Shown piece by piece: positions 10,144 to 19,080 of a stretch of DNA of 47,383 nucleotides. The position numbers were made by a program, and so were the translations under genes. The DNA is from an uncultured Ferrovum sp. (GTDB lineage: Bacteria > Pseudomonadota > Gammaproteobacteria > Burkholderiales > Ferrovaceae): the NCBI GenBank assembly GCA_903909215.1, contig CAIVUX010000003.1, positions 1 to 47,383 of the forward strand, read 5' to 3'. The notes under the pieces were generated by a model. The model did no database searches. It had not been told where the DNA came from and worked only from the letters and a program-made list of their open reading frames with translations. Position 1 is the first letter of the stretch; each line of letters opens with the position of its first letter.

Positions 10144-11061
10144 TTAATCCAGCGCTGCTTTTACCACCGCCTCTGTCAGGTGGGGGGCAAACATCTCAAT
10201 AAAATCGAGGGTGTACTGCCGCAAAAATGCGCCACGGCGAATACCAATACGGGTGGTGCTGTTTTCAAACAGATGACTGACATCAATGGCGCGCAGTCCC
10301 GTATCGCGAATGGGATCGAAGGCCATGGCCGCGATAACGCCCACCCCCATGCCCAACTCCACATAGGTTTTAATCACGTCCGAATCCAATGCGGTCAGCA
10401 CAACGTTGGGCTCTAGCCCCAAATGCTCGAAAGCCTGGTTGATTTTGGAGCGCCCCGTAAAGGCGAAGTCGTAGGTGATGAGCGGCAAGGCCGCTAATTC
10501 TTTTAAAGTGATTTTGCCGCGACTCAGTAAGGGGTGGTCAGGGCGCACAACAACACACCGATTCCATTCGTAGCAGGGCAATACTCGCAAATCCGCAAAC
10601 TGATCCAAGCCCTCCGTGGCAATGGCCAAATCAGCGCGGCCGGCCACCACTTCCTCGGCCACCGTGATGGGATTACCCTGATGCAAGATAAGTTTTACCA
10701 AAGGGTAACGCTCTGCAAAGCGGGCAACCACCGCCGGCAACACATACCGCGCTTGGGTATGGGTAGTGGCAATGGTGAGGGCGCCAACGTTTTGATTGCT
10801 GAATTCCCGTCCTGCGTCTTTTAGATTCTTGGCCTCTAACAGCACGCGCTCAGCAATGATTAAAATACGACGTCCTGGTTCGGTAACGCCCACCACCCGC
10901 TTGCCATTGCGCACGAAAATGTCCACGCCCAGCTCATCCTCTAACAGGCGAATCTGCTTGCTGATGCCCGGCTGCGAAGTAAAAAGATTTTCTGCAGCCT
11001 GCGAGAAATTAAGCCCCGCTTGGGCCACTTCCACCAAATAACGCAGTTGTTGAAGCTTCAT
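10144..11061 (-). CDS. cysB: LysR-type regulator CysB
   Basis: Controls sulfate assimilation and cysteine synthesis in response to N-acetylserine. The 305-residue protein has an N-terminal winged helix-turn-helix (NFSQAAENLFTSQPGISKQI, residues 18-37) and a periplasmic-binding-like effector domain. TTHTQARYVLP near residue 99 is the inducer-contact segment typical of the CysB/Cbl group. No cys genes lie nearby. A palindrome (11086-11101) 25 bases upstream of the start may be an autoregulatory site. Confidence 0.88.
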   Translation of the reverse strand: MKLQQLRYLVEVAQAGLNFSQAAENLFTSQPGISKQIRLLEDELGVDIFVRNGKRVVGVTEPGRRILIIAERVLLEAKNLKDAGREFSNQNVGALTIATTHTQARYVLPAVVARFAERYPLVKLILHQGNPITVAEEVVAGRADLAIATEGLDQFADLRVLPCYEWNRCVVVRPDHPLLSRGKITLKELAALPLITYDFAFTGRSKINQAFEHLGLEPNVVLTALDSDVIKTYVELGMGVGVIAAMAFDPIRDTGLRAIDVSHLFENSTTRIGIRRGAFLRQYTLDFIEMFAPHLTEAVVKAALD

Positions 11062-11085
11062 GGGATACGCCCTTTAGAACCAGAA

Positions 11086-11101
11086 GTTTTGTAAACAAAA
11101 C
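11086..11101. promoter_or_regulatory. Palindrome upstream of cysB, candidate operator
   Basis: GTTTTGT-AA-ACAAAAC, with perfect 7-nt arms, lies just upstream of the cysB start and next to A/T-rich DNA that could hold its promoter. Placement suggests autoregulation by CysB; that is inference only. Confidence 0.4.
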
Positions 11102-11226
11102 ACTATATTACTTAATATCACCGTAAAAATCTTACTGTCAGCCCCTTTGGGTACTGCAGCAACCTCCATGAGGCTGGCGGAACTGGCTGAATTTGCGGTA
11201 AAATTTCCTTTTTTCCGGGTCTGTTC

Positions 11227-12168
11227 ATGCGCATCCACTTGGGAATCCCAGCTTCCGCTATAGGCCCCCTGGCTCTTACCATTGGCAATTTTGATGGCGT
11301 CCACCTGGGGCACCAAGCCATGTTGCACGCCCTATCTACAGCAGCGCAGCAGCTGGGCCTCCCCACGGCAGCAATGACCTTCGAGCCGCACCCCCGAGAA
11401 TTTTTTTCACCACTTGATGCCCCCGCACGCCTCACCACCTTGCGAGAAAAGTTAGAGTTACTCGATAAAGCAGGTATAGATGAAGTGATTGTGCTGCGCT
11501 TTAACAAAGCCTTGGCCGATACATCCGCTGAAGTGTTCATCTCGCACCTCTTGGTAGAGCAGCTACAAACCCGTTGGCTGTTGGTGGGGGATGATTTCCG
11601 TTTTGGCGCACGACGCATGGGCCATTTCGAAACCTTACAACAGGCCGGCCTGGCACAGGGCTTCGATTGTTTTTCACTGTCCAGCATCCTGGTGGATGGG
11701 CAACGGGCTTCCAGCAGTGCTGTGCGCGAGGCCTTAATTGCCGGCCAACTCAAATTGGCCAGCAAGTTATTGGGCCGACCCTTTTCTATAACCGGTCGTG
11801 TTATTCCAGGCCAGCGCCTGGGCCGAACCTTAGGCTATCCCACCGCCAACTTGCGCTTGGGACGACGGATTGCGCCCCTGTCTGGCATCTTTGCTGTTAC
11901 GGTGAAGGGTTTGGAGGACAAAGCGCTACCGGCGGTGGCCAGTTTGGGCACACGCCCCACCGTAACCTGCCAAGGCGAACCTTTGTTGGAAGTGCATTTA
12001 TTTAATTTTAATTGCGACATTTATGGTGCACGTATTCACGTAGAATTTCATCATAAAATCAGAGATGAAGCACACTTTGATAGCCTTGATGTATTAACCC
12101 AACAGATCGCACACGACGCCGATGCCGCACGCGACTATTTTGACCAGCAACACTTGAGCGCCTCATGA
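11227..12168 (+). CDS. ribF: Bifunctional riboflavin kinase / FAD synthetase
   Basis: Makes FMN and then FAD. The N-terminal nucleotidyltransferase domain has [10 protein letters not shown] (residues 20-29); the C-terminal flavokinase domain has [20 protein letters not shown] near residue 188. The length of 313 residues is normal. It overlaps ileS by four bases (ATGA) and leads the ribF-ileS-lspA-ispH group seen across betaproteobacteria. Confidence 0.95.
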   Translation: MRIHLGIPASAIGPLALTIGNFDGVHLGHQAMLHALSTAAQQLGLPTAAMTFEPHPREFFSPLDAPARLTTLREKLELLDKAGIDEVIVLRFNKALADTSAEVFISHLLVEQLQTRWLLVGDDFRFGARRMGHFETLQQAGLAQGFDCFSLSSILVDGQRASSSAVREALIAGQLKLASKLLGRPFSITGRVIPGQRLGRTLGYPTANLRLGRRIAPLSGIFAVTVKGLEDKALPAVASLGTRPTVTCQGEPLLEVHLFNFNCDIYGARIHVEFHHKIRDEAHFDSLDVLTQQIAHDADAARDYFDQQHLSAS

Positions 12169-15008
12169 CTGATTTTAAGAAAACATTAAACTTACCCGAA
12201 ACACCATTCCCCATGAGGGCTGATTTGGCCAAGCGCGAGCCTTTTTGGATTGCCTCTTGGCAGCAACAAAAACGCTATCAGCGTCTGCGCCAACATTGCG
12301 TGGGTCGGACGCGCTATGTGCTGCACGATGGCCCCCCTTATGCCAATGGCGACATTCACATTGGTCATGCGGTGAACAAGATTCTCAAAGACATGATTGT
12401 GAAAAGCAAAACCCTCTCTGGGTTTGACGCGCCTTACGTGCCGGGCTGGGATTGTCATGGCTTACCCATCGAACACCAAGTGGAAAAGCTGCATGGCAAA
12501 CATATCGAGCCCGCGCACTTTCGCGCCCTTTGTCGCGAGTATGCAAAAACCCAAGTGGAGCGCCAGAAATTAGATTTTATTCGATTGGGTGTATTGGGTG
12601 ATTGGGAAAACCCCTACCTCACCTTAAACCCTCAAACTGAAGCCGACATCGTGCGTGCCTTGGCCGGCATTTGGAAACGCGGTTATTTGGTACAAGGGCA
12701 AAAGCCTGTGAACTGGTGTTTGGATTGCGGCTCTGCCTTGGCCGAGGCCGAAGTGGAACATGAGGACCGTAAGTCCACTGCCATTGATGTGGCGTTTGCT
12801 GTTACCGATCGCGCCGCCTTAGCCAAGGCCTTCAACATCACCCTGGACAGCACAGAAGCCTTTGCCGTCATCTGGACCACCACCCCATGGACCTTACCCG
12901 CCAACCAAGCGGTGAGTGTGAATCCGGAATTGGATTACGTGTTGGTGCGCACCAGCAAAGGTCTGTTGATACTCGCGCAAGAATTGATGGAACAGAGCCT
13001 GACCCGCTATGGCCTAGAGCCCCAAGAAATATTGGCACACACCAAAGGCGCTGCACTGGAACATTTGGCCTTGCAGCATCCTTTTATTGATCGCCCCTCT
13101 CCCATGATTTGCGGAAATCACGTCACCACCGAAACCGGTACGGGTTTGGTGCATACGGCACCCGCCCATGGCGTGGACGATTACGTAGTGGGGCAACGCT
13201 ACCACTTGGCGGTGGATAACCCCGTAGGGGGCAACGGTCAGTTTTATGAAAACACGCCTTTGGTGGGGGGTTTAAATGTGTGGAAAGCCAACCCCGTGGT
13301 GATTGAAGCATTGCGCGCACGCGGTCGTTTGCTGTGCGAAGCACAGATCACGCACAGCTATCCCCATTGCTGGCGCCATAAGTCGCCGATTATTTTTAGA
13401 GCCACACCGCAATGGTTTATTGCCATGGACGATGCGCCTCAAAATGGCAAGACGTTGCGCGACACGGCTTGCGCCGCTGTGGCGGAGACCACATTTTTCC
13501 CCGCCTGGGGGCAAGCGCGCCTTAAGGCCATGATTGAAAATCGCCCCGATTGGTGCGTGTCGCGTCAGCGCGCTTGGGGTGTGCCCATGCCCTTCTTCGT
13601 GCATCGAGAAACGGGAGCCCTGCATCCCAACACGGAAGCCTTCACAGAAACCATTGCGCAGCGCATTGAAATATCGGGGTTGGAAGCGTGGTTTGAATTA
13701 GATGCTGAAGAATTATTGGGCGATGACACCGCGCATTACCGCAAGCTTAGTGACACCTTGGATGTGTGGTTTGATTCTGGGACCACCCATGTCTCCGTAT
13801 TACGTCGACGCAGTGATTTGCAGTATCCCGCTGATTTATATTTGGAGGGTTCGGATCAACATCGTGGTTGGTTTCAATCCTCATTGCTCACCGCCTGCGC
13901 ATTAGATGGCCATGCCCCTTATAAGTCGTTACTCACCCACGGTTTTGTGGTGGATGGCACAGGGCGTAAGATGAGCAAGTCTTTAGGCAATGTTATTTTG
14001 CCGCAAAAAATCATGGACACCTTGGGCGCAGACAACTTGCGCTTATGGGTGGCCAGCACCGACTACTCTGGCGAACTCAATCTCTCTGATGAAATCTTAA
14101 AGCGTGTGGTGGAAGCCTATCGCCGCGTTCGCAATACGTTGCGCTTCTTGCTGGCGAACATTGCGGACTTTAACCCTCAGCAACATGCTCTACCACCTGA
14201 GCAATGGCTGGATATTGATCGCTACGCCTTGGCCCTGACACGAGAGTTTCAACAACAGGCTGTGGGTGATTATGAGCGCTTTGAATTTCATTTGGTGGCG
14301 CAGCGCCTACAGACTTTCTGCTCGGAAGATTTGGGTGGTTTTTATTTGGACATTCTAAAAGATCGCCTCTACACCGCAGGCGCCAGTTCTCACGCACGTC
14401 GTGCCGCACAAAATGCCCTATGGCACATCACGCAGAGCTTGGTGCGCTTGATGGCCCCCATCCTCACCTTTACCGCAGAAGAAGTGTGGGCTACTTTAAA
14501 AAACACCACACCCGAGCATGATGATTCCGTGTTCTTTCAAACCTGGCATGACTTGCCTACCGTGCCACAAGAAGTAGAGCGTGTAATCCACTGGAATCGC
14601 TTGCGCGCCCTGCGCACACAGGTACAAAAACGCTTAGAAGAGTTGCGCGCGGCGGGCGCCTTAGGTTCCTCATTGGCTGGTGAAGTGACGCTGTATGCCG
14701 AAGGATCAACGCTGGAATGGCTACACAGCTACAGCAACGATTTGCGCTTTGTGTTTATTACTTCTAGCGCCACTGTGGAAGACAGCGCTCAATGCACCAT
14801 TCCTGGCGATGCGCTAAATGTTAACTTGGCCGCCGTAGGAGAAGCTGCAATGGAAGTATCTGTGGTAGTGGTAGCCACCAGTCACAGCAAATGCGAACGT
14901 TGCTGGCATTACCGCGCGGACGTTTATCACACAGGCGCTCATGCGGGTCTATGTGGTCGCTGCATCATCAATCTGGAAGGTGCTGGTGAGGCGCGTCATC
15001 ATGCGTAA
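12165..15008 (+). CDS. ileS: Isoleucyl-tRNA synthetase
   Basis: A class I synthetase charging tRNA-Ile. HIGH is at residues 65-68 and KMSKS at 602-606. An editing domain lies between them, and the C-terminal zinc finger has CERCWHY and CGRC cysteine pairs. The 947 residues are full length. It overlaps ribF at the start and lspA at the end, so it sits in a tightly packed operon. Confidence 0.97.
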   Translation: MTDFKKTLNLPETPFPMRADLAKREPFWIASWQQQKRYQRLRQHCVGRTRYVLHDGPPYANGDIHIGHAVNKILKDMIVKSKTLSGFDAPYVPGWDCHGLPIEHQVEKLHGKHIEPAHFRALCREYAKTQVERQKLDFIRLGVLGDWENPYLTLNPQTEADIVRALAGIWKRGYLVQGQKPVNWCLDCGSALAEAEVEHEDRKSTAIDVAFAVTDRAALAKAFNITLDSTEAFAVIWTTTPWTLPANQAVSVNPELDYVLVRTSKGLLILAQELMEQSLTRYGLEPQEILAHTKGAALEHLALQHPFIDRPSPMICGNHVTTETGTGLVHTAPAHGVDDYVVGQRYHLAVDNPVGGNGQFYENTPLVGGLNVWKANPVVIEALRARGRLLCEAQITHSYPHCWRHKSPIIFRATPQWFIAMDDAPQNGKTLRDTACAAVAETTFFPAWGQARLKAMIENRPDWCVSRQRAWGVPMPFFVHRETGALHPNTEAFTETIAQRIEISGLEAWFELDAEELLGDDTAHYRKLSDTLDVWFDSGTTHVSVLRRRSDLQYPADLYLEGSDQHRGWFQSSLLTACALDGHAPYKSLLTHGFVVDGTGRKMSKSLGNVILPQKIMDTLGADNLRLWVASTDYSGELNLSDEILKRVVEAYRRVRNTLRFLLANIADFNPQQHALPPEQWLDIDRYALALTREFQQQAVGDYERFEFHLVAQRLQTFCSEDLGGFYLDILKDRLYTAGASSHARRAAQNALWHITQSLVRLMAPILTFTAEEVWATLKNTTPEHDDSVFFQTWHDLPTVPQEVERVIHWNRLRALRTQVQKRLEELRAAGALGSSLAGEVTLYAEGSTLEWLHSYSNDLRFVFITSSATVEDSAQCTIPGDALNVNLAAVGEAAMEVSVVVVATSHSKCERCWHYRADVYHTGAHAGLCGRCIINLEGAGEARHHA

Positions 15009-15465
15009 TATTTTGCATTGGTGGGGTCTGGCTTTGCTAATCGCAGCGCTCGATCAACTCAGCAAGTTTTATATTAACGCCACACTCTCACCCACTGAGC
15101 CTATTGTTCTCACCGGCTGGTTTAATTTGGTGTTGGCCCATAACTCCGGCGCGGCCTTTAGTTTCTTGGCGCAAGCGGCGGGCTGGCAGCGCTATTTCTT
15201 TTCAGGCATTTCTCTCCTCGCTATTATATTTTTAACGCGTCTTATCCAACAACATACTAAAAATCGTCACTTTTGTTTTGGCCTTACTCTGATTATGGGC
15301 GGCGCTTTAGGCAACTTGATCGACCGTGTGGCACAAGGCACGGTGACCGATTTCATTCAATGGCATGTGAGCAGCTATTACTGGCCCGCATTCAATCTGG
15401 CCGATTCTGCTATTACCGTGGGCGCCGTGCTGTTGATATGGGATTCTTTAAAGGCGCGTTCATGA
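15001..15465 (+). CDS. lspA: Signal peptidase II (prolipoprotein signal peptidase)
   Basis: An inner-membrane aspartyl protease that cuts lipoprotein signal peptides. Of 154 residues, about four hydrophobic helices can be seen. The two catalytic aspartates lie in GNLIDRV and FNLADSAI. The ATG at 15001 lies inside the ileS end (8-nt overlap); an upstream ATG at 14941 would add residues not found in the family. The stop overlaps the ispH start by four bases. Confidence 0.95.
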   Translation: MRNILHWWGLALLIAALDQLSKFYINATLSPTEPIVLTGWFNLVLAHNSGAAFSFLAQAAGWQRYFFSGISLLAIIFLTRLIQQHTKNRHFCFGLTLIMGGALGNLIDRVAQGTVTDFIQWHVSSYYWPAFNLADSAITVGAVLLIWDSLKARS

Positions 15466-16400
15466 CATTGCAGAATATTTCTATTGTGTTGGCCAACCCA
15501 CGTGGCTTCTGTGCCGGGGTGGATCGCGCCATTGAGATTGTAGAGCGCGCCCTGGATCGCTTCGGCGCCCCCATTTATGTGCGTCACGAAGTTGTCCATA
15601 ATCGTTTTGTGGTGGATAACTTGAAACGCAAAGGCGCAATATTTATTGACGAACTGAGCGAAGCCCCCAAAGGGGCCACCGTTATTTTTAGTGCGCATGG
15701 TGTGTCTTTGGCGGTGCGCGAAGAGGCCGCCCAACGCGGGCTTGAGATATTTGATGCCACTTGCCCCTTAGTCACCAAGGTGCACACAGAGGTGTCGCGC
15801 TTGCATGCAGCGGGTCGTGAAATTGTCATGATTGGTCACAGAGGTCACCCCGAGGTTGAGGGCACCTTAGGCCAAGCCCCCAATCGCATTTACCTGGTGG
15901 AAACACCAGAGGATGTTGCGCTGCTGGTTGTTCAGAACCCCGCGCAATTGGCGTACGTCACACAGACCACCCTCTCAGTGGATGACGCACAACGGGTGAT
16001 CGCCGCATTACGTGCACGTTTTCCGGCTATCACGGGGCCACGCAAGGATGACATTTGTTACGCCACACAAAACCGCCAAGACGCCGTAAAAACATTAACC
16101 CTTGAGGCGGATTTGGTTATTGTGGTGGGTTCTCCCACCAGCTCCAACTCCAATCGACTGCGCGAAGTGGCCACCAACCGGGGTATTGATGCCTACATGG
16201 TGGACCGCGCTGACGATTTAAGAGCGGAATGGCTGTTGGGAAAGACCCGTATCGGTGTGACTGCGGGCGCTTCTGCTCCTGAAATACTGGTCTCTGAAGT
16301 CATTGCCCGCTTACAAGAAATGGGCGCTACCACTGTAGAAGAATTGGCAGGTACCCCTGAAAATGTCACGTTTCCATTGCCGCGCGCTTTAGGTGATTGA
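15462..16400 (+). CDS. ispH: 4-hydroxy-3-methylbut-2-enyl diphosphate reductase
   Basis: The last step of the MEP isoprenoid pathway, giving IPP and DMAPP. The protein has 312 residues, with the three iron-sulfur cysteines at 17 ([12 protein letters not shown]), 101 (DATCPLV) and 199 (DDICYATQ), and the TSSNSNRL substrate segment. The ATG at 15462 overlaps the lspA stop (ATGA). A longer frame upstream is a shadow of lspA. Confidence 0.95.
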   Translation: MTLQNISIVLANPRGFCAGVDRAIEIVERALDRFGAPIYVRHEVVHNRFVVDNLKRKGAIFIDELSEAPKGATVIFSAHGVSLAVREEAAQRGLEIFDATCPLVTKVHTEVSRLHAAGREIVMIGHRGHPEVEGTLGQAPNRIYLVETPEDVALLVVQNPAQLAYVTQTTLSVDDAQRVIAALRARFPAITGPRKDDICYATQNRQDAVKTLTLEADLVIVVGSPTSSNSNRLREVATNRGIDAYMVDRADDLRAEWLLGKTRIGVTAGASAPEILVSEVIARLQEMGATTVEELAGTPENVTFPLPRALGD

Positions 16401-16419
16401 ATTCAATTCTATTCAAGTC

Positions 16420-16447
16420 TATAGTGTTAAGTTATCAAAACTATAAT
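16420..16447 (+). promoter_or_regulatory. Inverted repeat over a -10-like TATAAT, upstream of the Fur-family gene
   Basis: TATAGT (16420-16425) and ACTATA (16440-16445) are perfect inverted arms 14 bases apart. The right arm overlaps TATAAT at 16442-16447, a good -10 match, 15 bases before the ATG. The layout suits autoregulation by the Fur-family product, but no good -35 is visible. Confidence 0.4.
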
Positions 16448-16461
16448 TCAGGTACCTCATC

Positions 16462-16905
16462 ATGATTATTGATAAAACGCCAGATCGAGCTGACACCATT
16501 AAGCTGTTGCGGCAATCGGACATTATTCCCACTCATCAACGTTTGGTGATCGCCCATGCCTTGTTTGCACGTCAGCAACATGTCTCTGCTGAACAATTAC
16601 TGGACATGGTTAACCAATCCCACACTGAGGTTTCTAAGGCTACTGTCTACAACACCCTTAATTTGTTTGCTGAAAAGGGTTTGGTGCGAGAAGTAATCGT
16701 AGACCGCAATCGTGTGTTTTATGACACCCGCGTGAGTGCACATCATCATTTCTTCGACGTAGACTCCTGCACACTCACGGACATCGAGCCCCGTGTGATG
16801 CATGTGGATTATGTACCCCCTCTACCCGAAGGGACGATACAAGAAGGTGTGAGTATTGTGGTGCGCATTCGGCGTAACCACGCGCCTGCTTCTGCTGCTG
16901 CCTAA
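16462..16905 (+). CDS. Fur-superfamily transcriptional regulator (Irr/PerR-like)
   Basis: The 147-residue protein has the N-terminal winged-helix domain of the family (SKATVYNTLNLFAEKGLV, about residues 53-70) followed by the HHHFFDVD metal-site segment with histidines at 94-96. The CxxC zinc motifs of Fur and Zur are absent and the C-terminal domain is short, which is closer to Irr or some PerR proteins. It would sense metal, heme or peroxide; which one cannot be told from sequence. It stands alone after ispH. Confidence 0.82.
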   Translation: MIIDKTPDRADTIKLLRQSDIIPTHQRLVIAHALFARQQHVSAEQLLDMVNQSHTEVSKATVYNTLNLFAEKGLVREVIVDRNRVFYDTRVSAHHHFFDVDSCTLTDIEPRVMHVDYVPPLPEGTIQEGVSIVVRIRRNHAPASAAA

Positions 16906-16932
16906 TATTTTCTTAATTATTCAATTTTAAAC

Positions 16933-17835
16933 ATGGCACCGATCCTATTAATCGGTGGGAGCGGCTTTGTGGGCCGCGCACTCACCGCTCGCCTCATGGC
17001 CTTGGGCCATACGGTGCTTATTCCCAGCCGTCATGATGCGCCTGCTCGTGATGCTGCTGCATCCCAAAACCATTGGCTGAAGGGCGACATTCACAATCCT
17101 GATTTTTTGAATTTTTGCTGTGCCTCTGTAGGCCCTCAGGGAGTCGTGGTTAATTTGGTGGGGTTGCTGCACGATACACCGGGTGTTCCCTATGGCGCGC
17201 AGTTTAGGGCCGCTCATGTCACCTTGGTGCAGTCCATCATTGACGCTATGGAGCAACAAGGTCTGCGACGCTTACTGCACATGAGCGCCTTGGGCGCGAA
17301 TAGCAGTGGGCCCTCCATGTATCAGCGCAGCAAAGGTGACGGAGAGGCGTTGGTGCGAAGCAGTGAATTGGATTGGACCATTTTTAGGCCCTCGGTTATT
17401 TTTGGCTTAGAAGATAATTTTATTAATCTGTTTGCCAAACTCTCTCGGTTTTTGCCTCTCGTCCCGCTGGCCAATGCGGATGCGCGCTTTCAGCCTGTCG
17501 CTGTGAACGATGTGGCAGAGGCCTTTGCGCGCTCCATCACCTTGCCTGATACGATCGGAAAAAGTTTTGATTTGGTGGGACCGCAAGCATACACATTGGG
17601 TCAATTGGTTCAATTATCCGGCAGGCGCATTGGTCACCAGCGGCGCATTATTCCTCTACCGGGTTGGGTGGGACAACTGCAAGCACGATTGTTTGAACTG
17701 ATGCCCGGCACGCCCCTTATGTCGCGCGACAATATTGCCTCCATGCAGTTGGATAATGTTTTGCCTGTGGGGGGTGTTAACGCGTTAACGCAAGTATTTG
17801 GAATCACGCCTCAGTCACTAGAGTCTTTGGCCTAG
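16933..17835 (+). CDS. NAD(P)-binding epimerase, NDUFA9-like (complex I family)
   Basis: An atypical short-chain dehydrogenase of 300 residues. The N-terminal Rossmann motif is GGSGFVGRAL (residues 8-17), with MSALGANSSGPSMYQRSKG near residue 117 carrying the SxxxxxxxxYxxxK-like arrangement. It resembles the proteins often named complex I NDUFA9 subunit family in proteobacteria, whose exact role is unclear; they may act in ubiquinone-linked metabolism. It follows the Fur-family gene by 27 bases and may be cotranscribed. Confidence 0.8.
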   Translation: MAPILLIGGSGFVGRALTARLMALGHTVLIPSRHDAPARDAAASQNHWLKGDIHNPDFLNFCCASVGPQGVVVNLVGLLHDTPGVPYGAQFRAAHVTLVQSIIDAMEQQGLRRLLHMSALGANSSGPSMYQRSKGDGEALVRSSELDWTIFRPSVIFGLEDNFINLFAKLSRFLPLVPLANADARFQPVAVNDVAEAFARSITLPDTIGKSFDLVGPQAYTLGQLVQLSGRRIGHQRRIIPLPGWVGQLQARLFELMPGTPLMSRDNIASMQLDNVLPVGGVNALTQVFGITPQSLESLA

Positions 17836-17851
17836 TCAATGCTGATTTTAA

Positions 17852-17873
17852 CCGGCAATAGGAAAATTGCCGG
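17852..17873 (+). terminator. Hairpin after the NDUFA9-like gene
   Basis: A perfect 8-bp stem (CCGGCAAT and ATTGCCGG) with a six-base loop lies 16 bases beyond the stop. There is no T tract, so it is at best a weak or factor-assisted terminator. Its right arm overlaps the -35 of the tRNA promoter. Confidence 0.45.
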
Positions 17874-17896
17874 CAACCGCCTTCAACGGCTATAAT
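17867..17896 (+). promoter_or_regulatory. Promoter of tRNA-Thr
   Basis: TTGCCG (17867-17872), an 18-base spacer and a perfect TATAAT (17891-17896) lie 14 bases before the mature tRNA end. This is the expected place for a stable-RNA promoter. Confidence 0.65.
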
Positions 17897-17910
17897 TGCA
17901 TCCCCATAGT

Positions 17911-17986
<76 letters not shown>

Positions 17987-18002
17987 ATCAATTCTGAAGC
18001 GT

Positions 18003-18962
18003 CTATTTATGCAGGCGCTGGCGCAACGCTTCGCATGGATCAGGGCGCGGTTCTTCGGGGACATAAGCCACCACATCAAAAGCATTCTGCGGTTCAGCAT
18101 CATGGTTCTGCGCGACCGTCGGTGATGTTTGATTAGACGATTGTGACTCTGACTCCAGCACGGCCACACTCACCACCACCGCATGAGGATCCATTTGATG
18201 CAACCACACGGGCACCGCCAAGTCATTGCGCAGATGCCCGTTACCGGCCAACAGCACCACGGGGCCATGGGTGCGTTGATGCAACGCCACCAACGTCTGA
18301 GCCATTTCATAATCACGCGCCCGTTGGGCATTCACCATGCTGGGCAGCAGATGTTCTGGCATTAAATTGCAGTGCCCCACACGCACTTCATTCAATAGGG
18401 CCTCTCTTTGCTCATTACTCCAAGCGCTGGGCTCATGGGGCGCTGAGCGTTCACCGCTCATAATTTGACCCAGCTCAGAGCGCGACAAATTTGCAGCGGC
18501 GAGTGGAATGCTTTGCGCCAATGCCCATGTGAAGACCGGTTCATAGAGCGGCCATTTCCAACCTTTAAAATCGAATTTCGCTTCTTCGGCAATACTGCGG
18601 GCTTGATTGGCGTCTGGTTGTTGATGCGCACTTTTCCAACTCGTGATAGCGCTATCTAATGCCGCTTGATTAAAAACATCCAACTGCTCCATAGCAATGG
18701 AAACTTTTCGTTGCGTTGTGAGTTGCTGCAGCCAAGAAAAGCGCAGCGCGTGGCCGGCTGCGTTGTCGTGCACTTCGCCCAACAAGATGTAATCTGCCGT
18801 GAGCGTTTGCTTGGGCAGCGGGTCATTGCTATCACTAAACACTTCAGGAGATGTGAGCGCCATCAGCGGAAACAGCAAGAGAAACAAAAATAATCGCCAA
18901 TAGGGGTCAGACCCCATTAGGGGTCTGACCCCTATTTCAATTTTGGAGGGTGAATTATTCAT
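18003..18962 (-). CDS. ChaN/Tiki-like heme-binding uptake family protein
   Basis: The domain from about residue 50 (DYILLGEVHDN, then SIAMEQLDVF, and later LLAGNGHLRNDLAVP) matches the Cofac_haem_bdg family that includes the iron-regulated lipoprotein ChaN. A hydrophobic signal segment (LFLFLLLFPLMAL) lies near residues 24-36, with no lipobox cysteine. The C-terminal 65 residues are low-complexity and not conserved. I favour the ATG at 18962; no strong ribosome site is visible. An upstream TTG (19004) and an ATG at 18917 are alternatives. The pair of 13-nt repeats at 18899-18936 codes for residues 9-21 or so, just before the signal segment, and the 18917 ATG lies in the repeat spacer. Confidence 0.75.
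   Translation of the reverse strand: MNNSPSKIEIGVRPLMGSDPYWRLFLFLLLFPLMALTSPEVFSDSNDPLPKQTLTADYILLGEVHDNAAGHALRFSWLQQLTTQRKVSIAMEQLDVFNQAALDSAITSWKSAHQQPDANQARSIAEEAKFDFKGWKWPLYEPVFTWALAQSIPLAAANLSRSELGQIMSGERSAPHEPSAWSNEQREALLNEVRVGHCNLMPEHLLPSMVNAQRARDYEMAQTLVALHQRTHGPVVLLAGNGHLRNDLAVPVWLHQMDPHAVVVSVAVLESESQSSNQTSPTVAQNHDAEPQNAFDVVAYVPEEPRPDPCEALRQRLHK
18899..18936. repeat. 38-nt inverted repeat of two 13-nt units inside the ChaN-like gene
   Basis: GGGGTCAGACCCC at 18903-18915 and its complement at 18920-18932 are separated by ATTA. The complementarity extends outward by AATA on the left and TATT on the right, so the arms are 17 nt each. The insertion keeps the reading frame of the minus-strand gene. 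Confidence 0.9.
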
Positions 18963-19028
18963 AATGACGAAAATACCATGAAAAATACCCACTGGGGACA
19001 ACAAGAACTTGCAGAATGCTGGATATAA

Positions 19029-19060
19029 AAAATAAGAGCAGCCTAAGCCGCTCTTATTTT
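19029..19060 (-). terminator. Intrinsic terminator of the porin gene
   Basis: AAAATAAGAGC and GCTCTTATTTT form an 11-bp stem around a ten-base loop, 20 bases after the porin stop. On the minus strand a run of six T follows. It would separate porin from ChaN-like transcription. Confidence 0.85.
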
Positions 19061-19080
19061 ATGCAACACGTTCTGTATCT

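Noticed and set aside
15273-15461. Long N-terminal extension of ispH
   Set aside because: These codons are the lspA frame read out of phase; the family start is at 15462 with an ATGA overlap.
18950-18975. Fur or PerR box near the ChaN-like start
   Set aside because: The A/T-rich palindrome (ATTAT, G, AATAAT) is too short and mismatched to the 7-1-7 pattern.
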